NCBI RefSeq assembly: GCF_905115235.1
Contig: NC_051854.1
Coordinates: 103,251,200-103,315,199 of the forward strand
Direction: 5' to 3'
Source: Hermetia illucens
Taxonomy: Eukaryota > Arthropoda > Insecta > Diptera > Stratiomyidae
DNA: 64,000 nt
The notes beneath the pieces are model-generated. The model saw only the letters and a list, made by a program, of their open reading frames with translations. It was not told where the DNA came from and did no database searches. Of the stretch, positions 1-10,890 are shown piece after piece; the first letter of the stretch is position 1; the number at the start of each line of letters is the position of its first letter. A program made the translations under genes and the position numbers.

Positions 1-418
1 GCTTAAAAAAACTGCTTCGCTCGAAACGTCTCACCATAGGGTCAAATCTCTTACTGTACAAGACTATGATCTTGCCAGTTCTTATGTATTCCTCGAAAAC
101 CTGTGTTCTTAGCAAAAAAAATGCAAACTCTTGACCGCGTTCGAGAGAAGAATTCTCCAAAGAATTTTTAGCCCCTACATGAGGATGGACGATTCCGTAG
201 CCTACATAACGACGAAATCTATAAGGGAAATATTTATGGTAAAAAAATGAAGATGAGGCAGATCCTCCCTGAGATGGAACGATGGTCCAGGTCAGGACGC
301 CAGATAGCTTTTATTGATATCGAATTGGTGGACCTCGGCCCAAAACCGGGATGTCTGGAGTTCCTTATTAAAACAGGCCTAGACCGGATACCGGTTGTTG
401 CGCCGTTGATGATAATGA
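1..418 (+). repeat. LINE family B, 3' end fragment
   Basis: Plus-strand reading gives the decayed C-terminal end of the LINE B reverse-transcriptase protein (SSKTWVLSKK-like and FERRI-like stretches) and its 3' tail: the GGTTGTTGCGCCGTTGATGA end seen also at 23017-23045. The body is cut by the window edge. Many stops are present. Confidence 0.7.
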
Positions 419-419
419 T

Positions 420-1470
420 ATGTCGCTCTGATAATAGCTATTAGTTTCTCCGAAATGCCCCTCTACGTAAAGCGAAATCGATGAGGAGCAGGTGCAGCGA
501 ACATCTAAATTCCGGCCACTGTCCCAAAATGATCCTTAAAGTGTTGATGCGGTCGATGCAGGAGGATCCGGAGCGGAAACTAGCTTACTTTCTGTCGATC
601 AAGTTTTTGAAATGTTCTTTGATGCGTTCCAGGATTATTTTGGCCATTATCTTTGCGACGGTAGGGAGCACGCAGATACCCCTCCAATTGTCACACTCAA
701 AGCGGGTACTCTTTTTTGGAACCTTAACGATCATCCCCTTCTTTCACTCTCTGCGAAAAGCCTCAGACTCGCAATTTTTCCGTAAGAGTGGATGTAGCAG
801 TAACTGCAAGTGCAGCGATAAATAACTACGCGGGGAGACTGTCAAGCCCAGCGGTTTACTCCGGTTGAGTGCATTGATAGCCGAAATGATTTCTCTTTTG
901 CTTGGAGGAAGTCCATATCCACATGTTGCGATGACCAGCCATTTCATCCACGAAAGAAGGAACTTCACCGGATGTAATACGATTAAGGACCCTGGAGAAG
1001 TGATCTTTCCACCTCTTCAGTTGCTTATCATCGTGGATGAGAAGTCGGCCGTTAACGTCCTCCACAGGACCACCGAAAGTTTTGGGACCACACGCAAATT
1101 CTTTCGTGATGCGGGATATAGTTCTGAAATCATTGCGATCTGCGACATCTTCCCTGACAAGATAAACCTCCCACTGTCGAGAAATAGTTGGGTCGTACAA
1201 GCGGCCGATGTTGAACTTAGAGGGTCGCAGCTCCCTAACTCTACGAGAGGTGCCAGATGCAACACGCAAGCTAACGTAAGCGACCATAAGATGGTGATCC
1301 CTTTTGAGACCGATGTCAGCGCCTCTATTGTTACGCACATCCAGAAAACAACTCCTAAATCTGCTGCTAATCGCGAAGTCGTCAATCTGATTGCTTGTAC
1401 GATGTTTGTCAGTTGAAACTCAACTAACCTTATGGCAGCTTCTGTGCTCGAAAATTGTGCTACCAATGAG
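420..1470 (-). repeat. LINE family C fragment (endonuclease end to start of reverse transcriptase)
   Basis: Minus-strand frames give DHHLMVAYVSLRVA (end of an apurinic-type endonuclease), FGGPVEDVNGRLL and LKRWKDHFSRVLN (the linker typical of these LINEs), then MIVKVPKK-like and DNWRGI-like reverse-transcriptase start motifs spread over several frames. Broken in many places. It directly abuts the LINE B end on the other strand. Confidence 0.6.
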
Positions 1471-1649
1471 GAGGCGGTGGAAGTTGCACTTTGCCGAAGA
1501 GGCAGAGGAATACTCTCCTGAGTCCCAGCATCTTACTTCGCTTAGGCCCAAAATGTCCAGTATATAGCGGAAAATCATGCAAAAGAATCAAAATGGGACG
1601 CAGGAATAGTTCTACGGAGGGTGAAGGGCGAATAGTATGGAACATCTAT

Positions 1650-2070
1650 ACACGTGAAAAAAATGTTGACAAAATTGTTGTCCATAGGGTTTTCGAACAA
1701 AAAAGTTCAAAACGCGATTAAATATAGCCAGGAAAATAAAATGTTTGCCAATTCAAGACGTTGTTGGCCAAGAAACACCGCAGAAAGAGAATACTCTCTA
1801 ATTGTTCGACAATCCATTGTACGATCCTTTCGCTACTCCCGCGCAAATAAGTGCCGCAATGCAAGAATTTATCGTGTAAATATTTCTGCCAGAACCATCA
1901 GACAGCGACTTTTGAAGGACAACTTCAGAGGATGTCAAAGACTGAAAAAAACCAAAAGTTACACATGGTAGCCGAAAAAAACGCCTTCATCATTGACTTT
2001 CCTCTTTCCTTTCGGGATTTAGTGATTTGCAGTGACGAACTAAAGTGCCTTCTAAGGATTTCCGTATAAC
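1650..2070 (+). mobile_element. Tc1-like transposase N-terminal fragment
   Basis: Residues such as SLIVRQSIVRSF and VNISARTIRQRLLKDNFRG match the paired-type helix-turn-helix of Tc1 transposases. The catalytic region is absent or decayed and no terminal repeats were found. Confidence 0.5.
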
Positions 2071-3035
2071 TGAATGCATTTCTCATGACCAGCTTCATCA
2101 CCAAACAATAACTGATGGCACTACTCTCACGCCATCAACAATCGGGAGTAATTTACTGTGGATTACCCACTCCAATATTTTGTAATTGTGTCTAATAGAC
2201 CATGGGCATTGCTGTATATCTATTATATTAGTCACACTACGAACTCACCCTTTAATTAACCAGCTGCGTCATGTTTATGGGATAAAAGTATAGTTAAGTT
2301 TGTTTAGATTAAATTGATACGAGTTTAGTTTCTTATTTTCACACAACGCATTATTCGCGCGTACATAAAGGGGCGTACATATAGGCGAATAGCTCGCCTA
2401 GTTTTCCACCTACTTTTTACCCTGCGACCGGATTTTCTCTTCAAGGCCCTGCTTGCTGCTGATATCAAACCCACCCCTTTACTTTCTTCCTCGCCTTATT
2501 AATTTTAGTCCGTTTGACGTTAGGTTATGTCTCGTTTGGCTTCGCTCGCCCCTGGGGCACCCGATTCCCCTTTTCACCGATTTCTTTCGTTTCTTGAAAC
2601 TGTCAGCATGCTTTCTCCCGTTTAGGTACCTGTCTGCTGTTCCTTGCGAAAGGTTTTTTTCTTCTGCGATCTGTTATAAAGTACCCTCTTAGCTCTCACC
2701 ATGTTTTTATGACTTCATACACGTTGTGCTTATCCTTGGTAAACTCAGACAACTCAACTACTTTTACTTCAAACTGTATGTAGATAAGTTCTTTCGAATC
2801 ACGACTCCATTCTCTACGAGTCTTGACCAAATTGTCCTTTTTAGAAACTTTTCCCTTTTTAAGCATTGACTGAACTTTTCTGAACTTTATCTTTTGCCAT
2901 CTTTGGCATTCTTCTGAAACGGCCATTTCCTGATTCTCGAGTACCTCCTTCGCCCAACTTCAATAAGTGCGGAAGACGTCGAAACCGCTGGCGATCCCGT
3001 TTCAGTTCATACTTCTTTACTTTTGTTATAGGCTA
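2071..3035. other. No recognised gene
   Basis: AT-rich sequence. A 76-codon minus-strand frame at 2926-2696 is charged but matches nothing I know. No repeat structure seen. Confidence 0.4.
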
Positions 3036-3039
3036 TAGT

Positions 3040-3315
3040 TAGTTGTTAAGGGGAGTCCCAATTCAAGCGAAGAAGGGGTGCAAAATTTTGTCCCCCAAAT
3101 TTATCCGTATTTGGTATTAAATGAATGGTCTCGAATCAAATTTGACATTTGAGGGCGAGTGAGGGTTAAAAAGTATAAATGTGAACTGAGACAGAATTCA
3201 TTCTCAGAAAATACCCAACCGAAAAATCTAAAAACGAAGATCATGCCTGTATATAAAATCTAGGCCTCAAAATAAATATCATGCTGATCTCTGTTCAAAT
3301 AAAAAATTCACATCT
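3040..3315 (+). repeat. Dispersed repeat R, copy 1
   Basis: Shares the end block (ATCTAGGCCTCAAAATA..., then TCTGnnCAAATAAA) with copies near 25.7, 37.5 and 61.7 kb. No coding capacity. Its 3' end runs straight into the antisense 3' end of an RTE LINE, as at 37,978. Confidence 0.65.
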
Positions 3316-3319
3316 TCTT

Positions 3320-4400
3320 TTTCTCGTCAGCCTTTGTCCCGTTTACAAGCGGGGTTGGCTCGTCGTGATCGTTTTTGCCATTTGGTTTTATCAAATGCCT
3401 GATCTGGATCCTGTCGCGAGGCTTTCAAATCCCCATCCAGCGTATAAAGCCACCGTTGTTTCGGCCTGCTTTTTGGTCGCTTATTATCGGCTTCGATGTT
3501 CACAGCAATCTTGACGAGTGAATTACTTTCAAGACGCCCTTCTCGCAATTTTTTCCCGATCGATGCAACCCCATAACGATCTCGAATATCCTCATTTCGG
3601 ATGTGATCAAAACGTGTCACGCCACTAGTCCAACTCAATATCTTCGTCTCCATTACCGCCAGAAATCATTCATTGTCGTTTATAGTCGGCCAACACTCAG
3701 CACCATAGAACGACAGGATGGACGACATTGCGGTAAATTTTAGATTTGAGACGTTCGTTAATACGTCGATCATAAAGAACACCAGTTGTGGAACGCCACT
3801 TCATCCAAGTTGCGTTCACGCATGAAGCAATTTTATAACGTAGTTCTCCATTGGCATTAACCAGGAATGTTTGAATCGCTCAGTTCTGGGCAGGTTACTG
3901 CCGCTGACAGTAATTACGCCTGTTTCATGGAAATCGGTCGTCAAAAATTCAGTTTTATTCAGATTAAATGTGAGACCGTGTCGCATGATGAGATAATTCC
4001 ATTTTGGACAAGTTGCTCGAGATTATTTTTGCTATAAGACGCTAGCAAAACATCATCTGCATAAAGCAGTATATAGGGCGCTGGACATTGGATGTCCCGT
4101 GTGACAGTGGCCATAATAAGAACAAAGAGGAGTGGTGAGAGGGCGCTTCCTTAATGAACACCAACAGAGGCACGAAGAGGTTTTGATACACCCGCCACAC
4201 TTCGAACTTTACTTTTTGGATCGTGGTAGAGCAATTGAACCCAGCGCATGAGTTCCTCTGGCACTAAGTGTTGTCGTAGAGCATACCAGATTAGTTCGTA
4301 TGGCACACGGTCAAAGGCTTCCGCTAAATTCAAAACTGCTATGGAAAGAGGGCGATGCCTCTCACAGCGTTTCTTGTTCAGTTTCACTTGAGGCGATTTT
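3320..4400 (-). repeat. RTE-clade LINE (family A), 5'-truncated
   Basis: Minus-strand reading shows the reverse-transcriptase core AEAFDRVPYELIWYALRQH, GSALSPLLF-like and YADDVLL-like motifs, then the RTE C-terminus (GVTRFDHIRNEDIRDRYGVA, KQRWLYTLDGDLKASRQDPDQA). The order is that of RTE elements; frames are interrupted. The 5' part, including the endonuclease, is missing. Confidence 0.75.
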
Positions 4401-5400
4401 TGTCCATGTATTTTTTTTACTACAATTTAGTGAGCAGGGCCCCTTGGGTTCGGATTAGCCTCAAGGCGGTTTGAGGTTCGCTTTTTAATATAGCCTCATT
4501 AAGGCTACTTTGTAGATTCCGGTATTCTTCTTCCAGTTTCTAAAGTCGCCTTTTGCCCTTCAGAGGGATCTCCTCGCTCATACATCGTTACCTGATCCCA
4601 CTAATGGTTCACCAATTCCATGGTTTTTCTATTCGAACCGTGACCTATTTCGTTCAAAACAAACATACGTATGAATGGAGGGTGCCTCATCCAAATGGAT
4701 GTTCGAAAATACATTTATGTAGAGATTCCCTCGAAAGAGAGTGAACAAATCATTTTTGTACAATAGTTGCACTGCTGTAGTTCACGATGTAGAATGCCAT
4801 AAACGGAACAAAGACCGACCATCAACGATGACCCTTTCAACTACGTTAATTTAGATATTCAAAAAGTGAATGCTCACAGTAAATAAGGAGAAATGCTGCA
4901 TGCAAGCAATATGCCCAATTATACACAATGCACAATTATTCTAGATACATCCCAACACCGCAAAAATTATGTGAAAGTTTCTGAACACAATTCATGCTGC
5001 ATAGCCATAAGGAATTCATATTTTTTTGTGAACTTTATGGAGAAAGCTAGTTATTCCGAAATAATATGAACAAAATTCCAGACTCCCAAACACGTTCCTT
5101 CTTTTTTAATATAGAGAAAGTGGAATTGAAATAGTTGTAGGGATTACGCAGGTGACGCTGCTAAAAATAGGGAAGAGCAGTCCTGCACGAATATAATAGA
5201 TGAAACACTGAAACCACGGAAAAAGTAGTATTATTGTGTCTGTGATTAACTTCCTTTTAAAGTGATAATACAAAATTTTTTACAGTCCCAAAACTGAAAA
5301 GTCACATTCACGAAAATAATCAAATATTCTCTTTTCAAGTCGTGGATCATGAAAAAGGAAGAAGAACCTCAAAATGGCAAACTTCTTCTTTTTTCATAAT
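4401..5400. other. No recognised gene
   Basis: AT-rich, with no open frame worth naming and no clear terminal repeats. Confidence 0.4.
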
Positions 5401-5401
5401 T

Positions 5402-5597
5402 AAGGTTTTGTATAAAACAAAATCTCATTTAATGTCTGTCTGTTGGTCTTCCATACACGATTTACTCGGAAAAAGCTGAAGCTGTTATGACGAGATTTGG
5501 TGAGAACGTATGTTCTGTATGTCGCTTTGAGTGCAATGAATAATACATTCTATTCTGCTGTCTGCCCAAATAAAATTAATGATGGTATATTACCATA
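5402..5597 (+). repeat. Dispersed repeat R, copy 2 (short)
   Basis: Has the palindromic head (GGTTTTGTATAAAACAAAA), the GTCTGTCTG stretch and the CTGCCCAAATAAA end, with the middle missing. It runs up to the TA where the DD41D-type transposon begins. Confidence 0.6.
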
Positions 5598-5599
5598 TA

Positions 5600-6975
5600 C
5601 AGGGTGCGGCAGCATAACTTCCTTTTTTAAAATGCGCGCCACTCAGTTAGTTGATGTCATAGCGGAGCGCTAGTGTTCTCGTTCAAGAGGGGATACTGTA
5701 AAGTTTTGTCCCGACACGGTCGCCATCATGCGTTGGAATAGTGAGGAGCGTGCCTTTGCCGTTGAGGTTTACTTTTCAAGCGGATGTTCGGTTATTGCAA
5801 CACAGCGTGCATTTCGGAATCGCTTTAATTTAGCCCCGTTGGCTCCCGTCTCAAATCAATTGTTACATGGGTTACTACATTCAGACAAACTGCAAGTGCG
5901 ACAAAAGGAAGAACTGGAGTCCCTCGGCCCGTTAGATCACCTGAGAACGTTGAAGCAGTGAGAGCGTCAATGTTGCGATCGCCACGGCGTTCTGCGCGCA
6001 AACACGCATCTACCCTTGGACTATCCGATCGTTCTGTGAGAAGAATTCTTCGTGATGATCTTCATTTTTATCCCTATAAGATGGCGATAGTACAGGAACT
6101 TTCAGAACGTGACTTCAATTCTCGGATGAACGCGTGTGAGCTTCTTCTTGATGTCGTTCCCGAGGGTGCTATTGTTTTTTAGCGATGCAGCCCATTTTCA
6201 TTTGTGTGGGTCGGTTAACAAACAAAAAATGCGCTACTGGGCTGACACCAACCCTCGAGAATTGCATCAAAAGCCTTTGCATTCACCCAAAGTCACAGTG
6301 TGGGGTGCAATTTCCTCAGCTGGAATTATTGGTCCCTGCTTTTTTGAGGAAAATGAGGTTACAGTGACAGTGAATTCGGACCGGTATGTAAACATGCTAC
6401 AGAATTTTTTTTTCCCACGGCTAGAAAATTTGGATTTGGTGGACACTTGGTTCCAACAAGACGGTGCAACAGCACACATTTCAAGAGCATCGATGGCTGT
6501 TTTGAGGGAACACTTTCCAGAGCACCTTATCTCAATTAGAGGCGATTTGGAATGGCCGGCACGCTCTCCCGATCTGTCCCCTTGTGATTTTTTTCTATGG
6601 GGTTTTTTGAAATCCCGTGTTTATGTGAACCGTCCAAGAACCCTACAAGATTTGAAGACCAACATCCAAGAAGAAATTGCCAACATAACACCTGCTATGC
6701 TAACAAGAGTCATGACAAACGCCAGAAATCGGTTTACGCAATATATGGAGAATGGGGGACGTCACCTAACAGATTTGATCTTCAAAACGAGAAGTGAAAC
6801 AGGTCTCATTCTCGGAGCCTACTCAACCAAATAATTTGAACAAAAATTACACATCTAGGCCCATTCTGATATCTTCTTGAATAAAGTTAATAATACACAC
6901 CCCCCACATCACAAATCTCCTCTACACACGATGGATTCATTTTGGAACAAACTGACCTCCAATAGCCGGACCCTC
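5600..6975 (+). mobile_element. Tc1/mariner superfamily DNA transposon of DD41D type
   Basis: A 1,376-bp element bounded by imperfect terminal inverted repeats (AGGGTGCGGC left, AGGGTCCGGC right when read inward) and TA at 5598-5599 and 6976-6977. The transposase lies in three frames: 5728-5961 (helix-turn-helix start RWNSEERAFAVEVYF), 5958-6182 (second DNA-binding part, SDRSVRRILRDDLHF) and 6136-6834 (catalytic part). The acidic triad is visible: SDAAHF, FQQDGATAH and SPDLSPCD. Counted to the second Asp of the last motif, 41 residues separate D2 and D3, hence DD41D. Two frame changes in the N-terminal half mean this copy cannot make the protein. Confidence 0.8.
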
Positions 6976-6977
6976 TA

Positions 6978-7560
6978 ATGGATGGCCGCAGACACTATAT
7001 TTCTATACACTTCATACGAAAAACCCCTCAATTTGTCATAAAAACATTCTAAGGAAAATTCAAATTAAATTCCAGATTTCTTTTTTAATAACTATTGAAG
7101 CTTTTGGGTAAGTACTTGATTGTAATCTCAAAAGTAGCGAGATTCATTTCACCGTCATCAAATCAACAGTTAAACTGTTGTGAAATTTATATCACACTTC
7201 AAGGTGAATAATACTAATACATTCTGTTAGTAAAGGCCTAAATAAAATAGGAAAAACGAAATTTTAGCCGTTTCATAATTATAAACTTACTATTAAAAAT
7301 TCAAGTTTTTATCAATGAAATATGACCACTCGGCAATAAATCAAAAATTGTAATAATTAGTTTAGTTACTAGGATTATTAATAACTTGTTTAAGATACTG
7401 TTAGCCAAATTATTTATGTTTCCAGGTACAGATCATAAAGGGACCACCTCCAAAATTTCTATTACTAAAAAACCTGCCTCGTAGGTATGGTAGTCTTTCC
7501 GATATAATGTAGGGAATAATCAAAAAGAAAATTCGAATTTCAGATAGATAAAAATGTTCA
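6978..7560. other. No recognised gene
   Basis: AT-rich sequence between the DD41D-type element and the SINE. Nothing identifiable. Confidence 0.4.
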
Positions 7561-7768
7561 GATAGCTCAGTGGTCAGTGGTCAGTGGTCTAAGCTGCCAC
7601 TGCAGGAGGTTGTGGTACAAATCTCACTGAAGACAGAAGGATTTGTATCGTAACCTGATGCTGGATATCGGGCGACTCAGCTGTAAATGATTATCTGAGT
7701 TAAATCAGGGTAATAATCACGAGCGAACGCAATGATAACCACATCGCCTCACATAGTGTACCTGTTAC
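7561..7768 (+). repeat. tRNA-derived SINE, copy A (head and body)
   Basis: Begins with a tRNA-like head: A box TAGCTCAGTGG at 7563-7573 and a B-box-like GGTACAAATCTC near 7613-7624. A body shared with copies near 15.6 and 31.2 kb follows (GCGACTCAGCTGT..., GAGCG...CGCAATG...CCACAT). The 3' tail is lost after CCTGTTAC. A duplicated CAGTGGT sits next to the A box. Confidence 0.65.
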
Positions 7769-10139
7769 AACAAATGGTGTTGTGGAATTTCCATGGACGA
7801 AGAACATTCGATTTCCATGGTTTAGAGAAAAAGCAAATATTTCGGACAATAGACGGCCTGGTAAGTGTGAAGTGTAATGATTTGGGCTGCTATAGGATAT
7901 AACGGACAGTCGAAAATTCGTTTTTAAGCTTGAAAATAAATAAATAGTTCCCGGTATGAAACAATACTCTATGAGAATTTGGCAAAAATTAAGTATCCGC
8001 CGTTTATTAGATTCCGTTGGGAATCTTTAGTGTTCCGATCTTCTAAATATACATGTAATATTCATTAAATGTAAGATTAAGAGATATTTAAAAGCTTTCT
8101 CTTCACAGTATTGCTGTTAATGTACAGTACACAGTATTGTGTTAATATTGTTACCACTTTTATTCATAATTGGAATAACTATCCTATTTACCATTATTAT
8201 ATGCCATTACTTTTAGCTCAGTTAAATGTCAAGACAATCTATGTATCATTTGAAAAGAAGATACTTACGCCAACACACAAGAATATTTTTCCTAACAGCT
8301 TTTAGCTCCATTCATCAACATTTAAAAGTTGAGAGTCAACCACCGCGCGGAATTTCTTTCTTGGTCCCATTCATCTACCGTACTTGTTTCTCATTCATTT
8401 AAATTCCACGAACGTCCTTTCCAAGTCCTGGAATCACTCGTACTAAAAAGATAGTAATATACGTAAATGCAGGCTATGCATTGTATATAGTCGCAGTTTC
8501 AACCTCCATTATCTTAATTTCTTCTCAATGTAGCAAATGAACAAAAATTGAAATATCAAATGTCATGCACGTTGGAGATGTGTACATATTTAACATAGAG
8601 AATTCCAAGAATTTAATATATAATCTCCACTTTCTTTCACATGACGAGAAAACTCCATGGAAATCAATTGTATATGAAGACTACTTTCAATGTTGGTGGT
8701 CCTGCGCATGTCCCCGGAATTGTTCTAGCGTTAGCCTTTTGCAAACAAACTTGCCGGTTTCACATTTTTAATTGCCTTCAGGAAACATATTTCTGCAATA
8801 TAAAAGCATTCTTGCTTTTTGGGTCTGTCGTGATAAAGGGCAAAGTTACGATATAGTAAGAAGGTTTTGGGCGTTGTCCAATTCATTCATGTTTTCTGTA
8901 TACATGTGAGTCACACCGAGACAAGACACGTGCCGTGGAGGATGTGCGCAATGTGGGTTCTATATCTAGGGTTATGACCTTGTTATTCGTCCCTGAAAAT
9001 TTCAGTAATGAATGTCTCTCGTACTATAGACAAGCGACCGATGAAAATTCAAAAACCCTTTCCTTTCCCACCTTTTAATTGTTACAGTAGTTTTGTGCCA
9101 TAGATTTAAATTCTTAACATTCTAATTCTGAATGAATAATCACAACTCTGAAAACTTAGACCGACCTATAAGAAAGGCTACTGAAAAGGTCGTTGAAATT
9201 ACATTAGATCAACCTTTTAAAATCTGAATTAACTGATCTAAATGGAAGTAAACACAATAGTTCAAATGAATCAAATATTCACCAAATCCCCCTTCTTTAT
9301 AATTTGCAAACAGTTCATTAATTTAAACCCCATAAGAAGATTCAATGTTCTTTTTTAAATACATACATATATGATGTCTCACCCTTATTGAAATTTGTCT
9401 GAGTTGATACTATTAAATTCTAATAATAGTTTTATATATTCAATACAAGGTTATACAATATATATACATATGAAGCTGATAGAAAAGGTGACCTATAAGA
9501 AAACTCAACACATCGGAAATGCAGATTATCTGCCCATTTAGCTATCTACCTTCTGCCGACAAATGTATTTAATTCAAACTTTTCCCATTTAACTTATACC
9601 ACATTTCTGCTTATTCAAGTATATAAATCAGTATCCTTTGTAGTTGGGTGAATCATCACTTTTTCGCCAGCTTTATTCTTAACGCTGTTATTTGCAAGAA
9701 CTACCCTTACCCGTCTGTTGACAGACTCGAAATCTGTATTATATCACTGAATCACACCGAAAGTATATAAAAGGGCAGAAATGTTGATTGCCATGATTTT
9801 ATTTTTTACGAACAGTTGTTTTCAGGGCAAGATCCTGACGCCGCTCAAATTCCCCCAGCCACTTAGATTTGCTATAGTAGGCGTTGTTGCTTGCAATTTC
9901 TGAGGTATTTGTCGACGTCGTCCGAATCTATACCTTCAATGAAAATGCATGCCGGTATTGCTACTGATCTAGAAGGAAGAGCGAGTGTGCTTCCTAATCG
10001 AAGTAGCCCAATCGTTGGACCAGAAGACTGTTGAAGAAAATTAAGAAAAAATCCGAAACTAAGGCACCTTGGCAGACGATAAGGAACAGATATGCAGAAT
10101 ACAAAAGATTGTAATTTTAGTGACGAGATTATTCCCGCA
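7769..10139. other. Gene-free AT-rich stretch
   Basis: No conserved coding sequence seen. A TATATAAAAGGG string occurs at 9764-9775 without a convincing gene after it. The GC-richer part from 9,825 to 10,050 may be a decayed transposon piece but was not placed. Confidence 0.4.
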
Positions 10140-10179
10140 AAATCTTTATAAAACGTTGAACGGGCTGAATCAAAGGGTA

Positions 10180-10640
10180 GGACTGTAGTCTTGCCTAGTG
10201 GGCCCTGTTTTCAGTTTGCACAGGTCTCGATAGACTCTGCCATCTTGCTCGGTCCTAGGCTTGATCTGCATAGAGTCGACGGGCTTTCAAATCACCATCT
10301 AGCGTATCAAGCCATCGTTGTTTCGCCCGGGCTTCGGGTCGTTTCCCACCAACTTTGATGTTCATCCCAATTTTGGCAAGTAAGTTCTCGTCAGCGCGAA
10401 TTACATTTCCATACCATCAAAGACGACACTCTTGCATTTGTTCCACGATCGGTTCAACCCGACATCGTTCGCGGATGTGATCATGACGTGTTATGCCGCT
10501 AGACAAACGCAACATCTCCTGTTCCCATTACCGCGAGGCGAACCTAGCGCACGAATTCCTTTGGCGCTAGGTCACGGAACACATCAGACGAGTTTGTGTG
10601 GTGCACGGTCAAACGAAGAACGAAAAGGAAGCGCATCGAT
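10180..10640 (-). repeat. RTE LINE (family A) C-terminal fragment
   Basis: Minus-strand reading matches the RTE C-terminus (KRPEARAKQRWLDTLDGDLKARR). At about 10541 it jumps to an upstream reverse-transcriptase piece, so an internal deletion is present. Confidence 0.6.
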
Positions 10641-10739
10641 ATCTGCACTTCGCAAGAAGTTCTTGCTGAGATGCCAGGCGCTGAAACATATGTGAACTCA
10701 GTACAAATGGTTATAAACTCCTTTACTTTGGTAGTCCGT

Positions 10740-10890
10740 CTACTCAATATAAATCTAGTAAGACCCAAATCGATTATATTCTCATAAGGAAGGGACACAT
10801 ACTCGGCATTACTGACAGCGAAGTCATGCTTTACGAGACTATCACAGCTCGACTTCGGCAGTTATTTCCTATGCTGCAATTCAAACCACG
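10740..10890 (+). repeat. RTE-type endonuclease fragment
   Basis: A plus-strand frame reads KTQIDYILIRKGHI, the conserved end of RTE endonucleases; the RTE copy at 39.7 kb has MQIDYILIRRRQK. Opposite in orientation to the neighbouring fragment. Confidence 0.55.

Noticed and set aside
7561-7640. tRNA gene
   Set aside because: A and B boxes are present but the cloverleaf is broken, and the sequence continues into a body shared with other loci. It is a SINE head.
9764-9900. TATATAAAAGGG followed by ATG at 9781 and a 40-codon hydrophobic frame (MLIAMILFFTNS...)
   Set aside because: The ATG lies only about 5 bp after the TATA-like string, before any start site it could direct; the frame has no family match.
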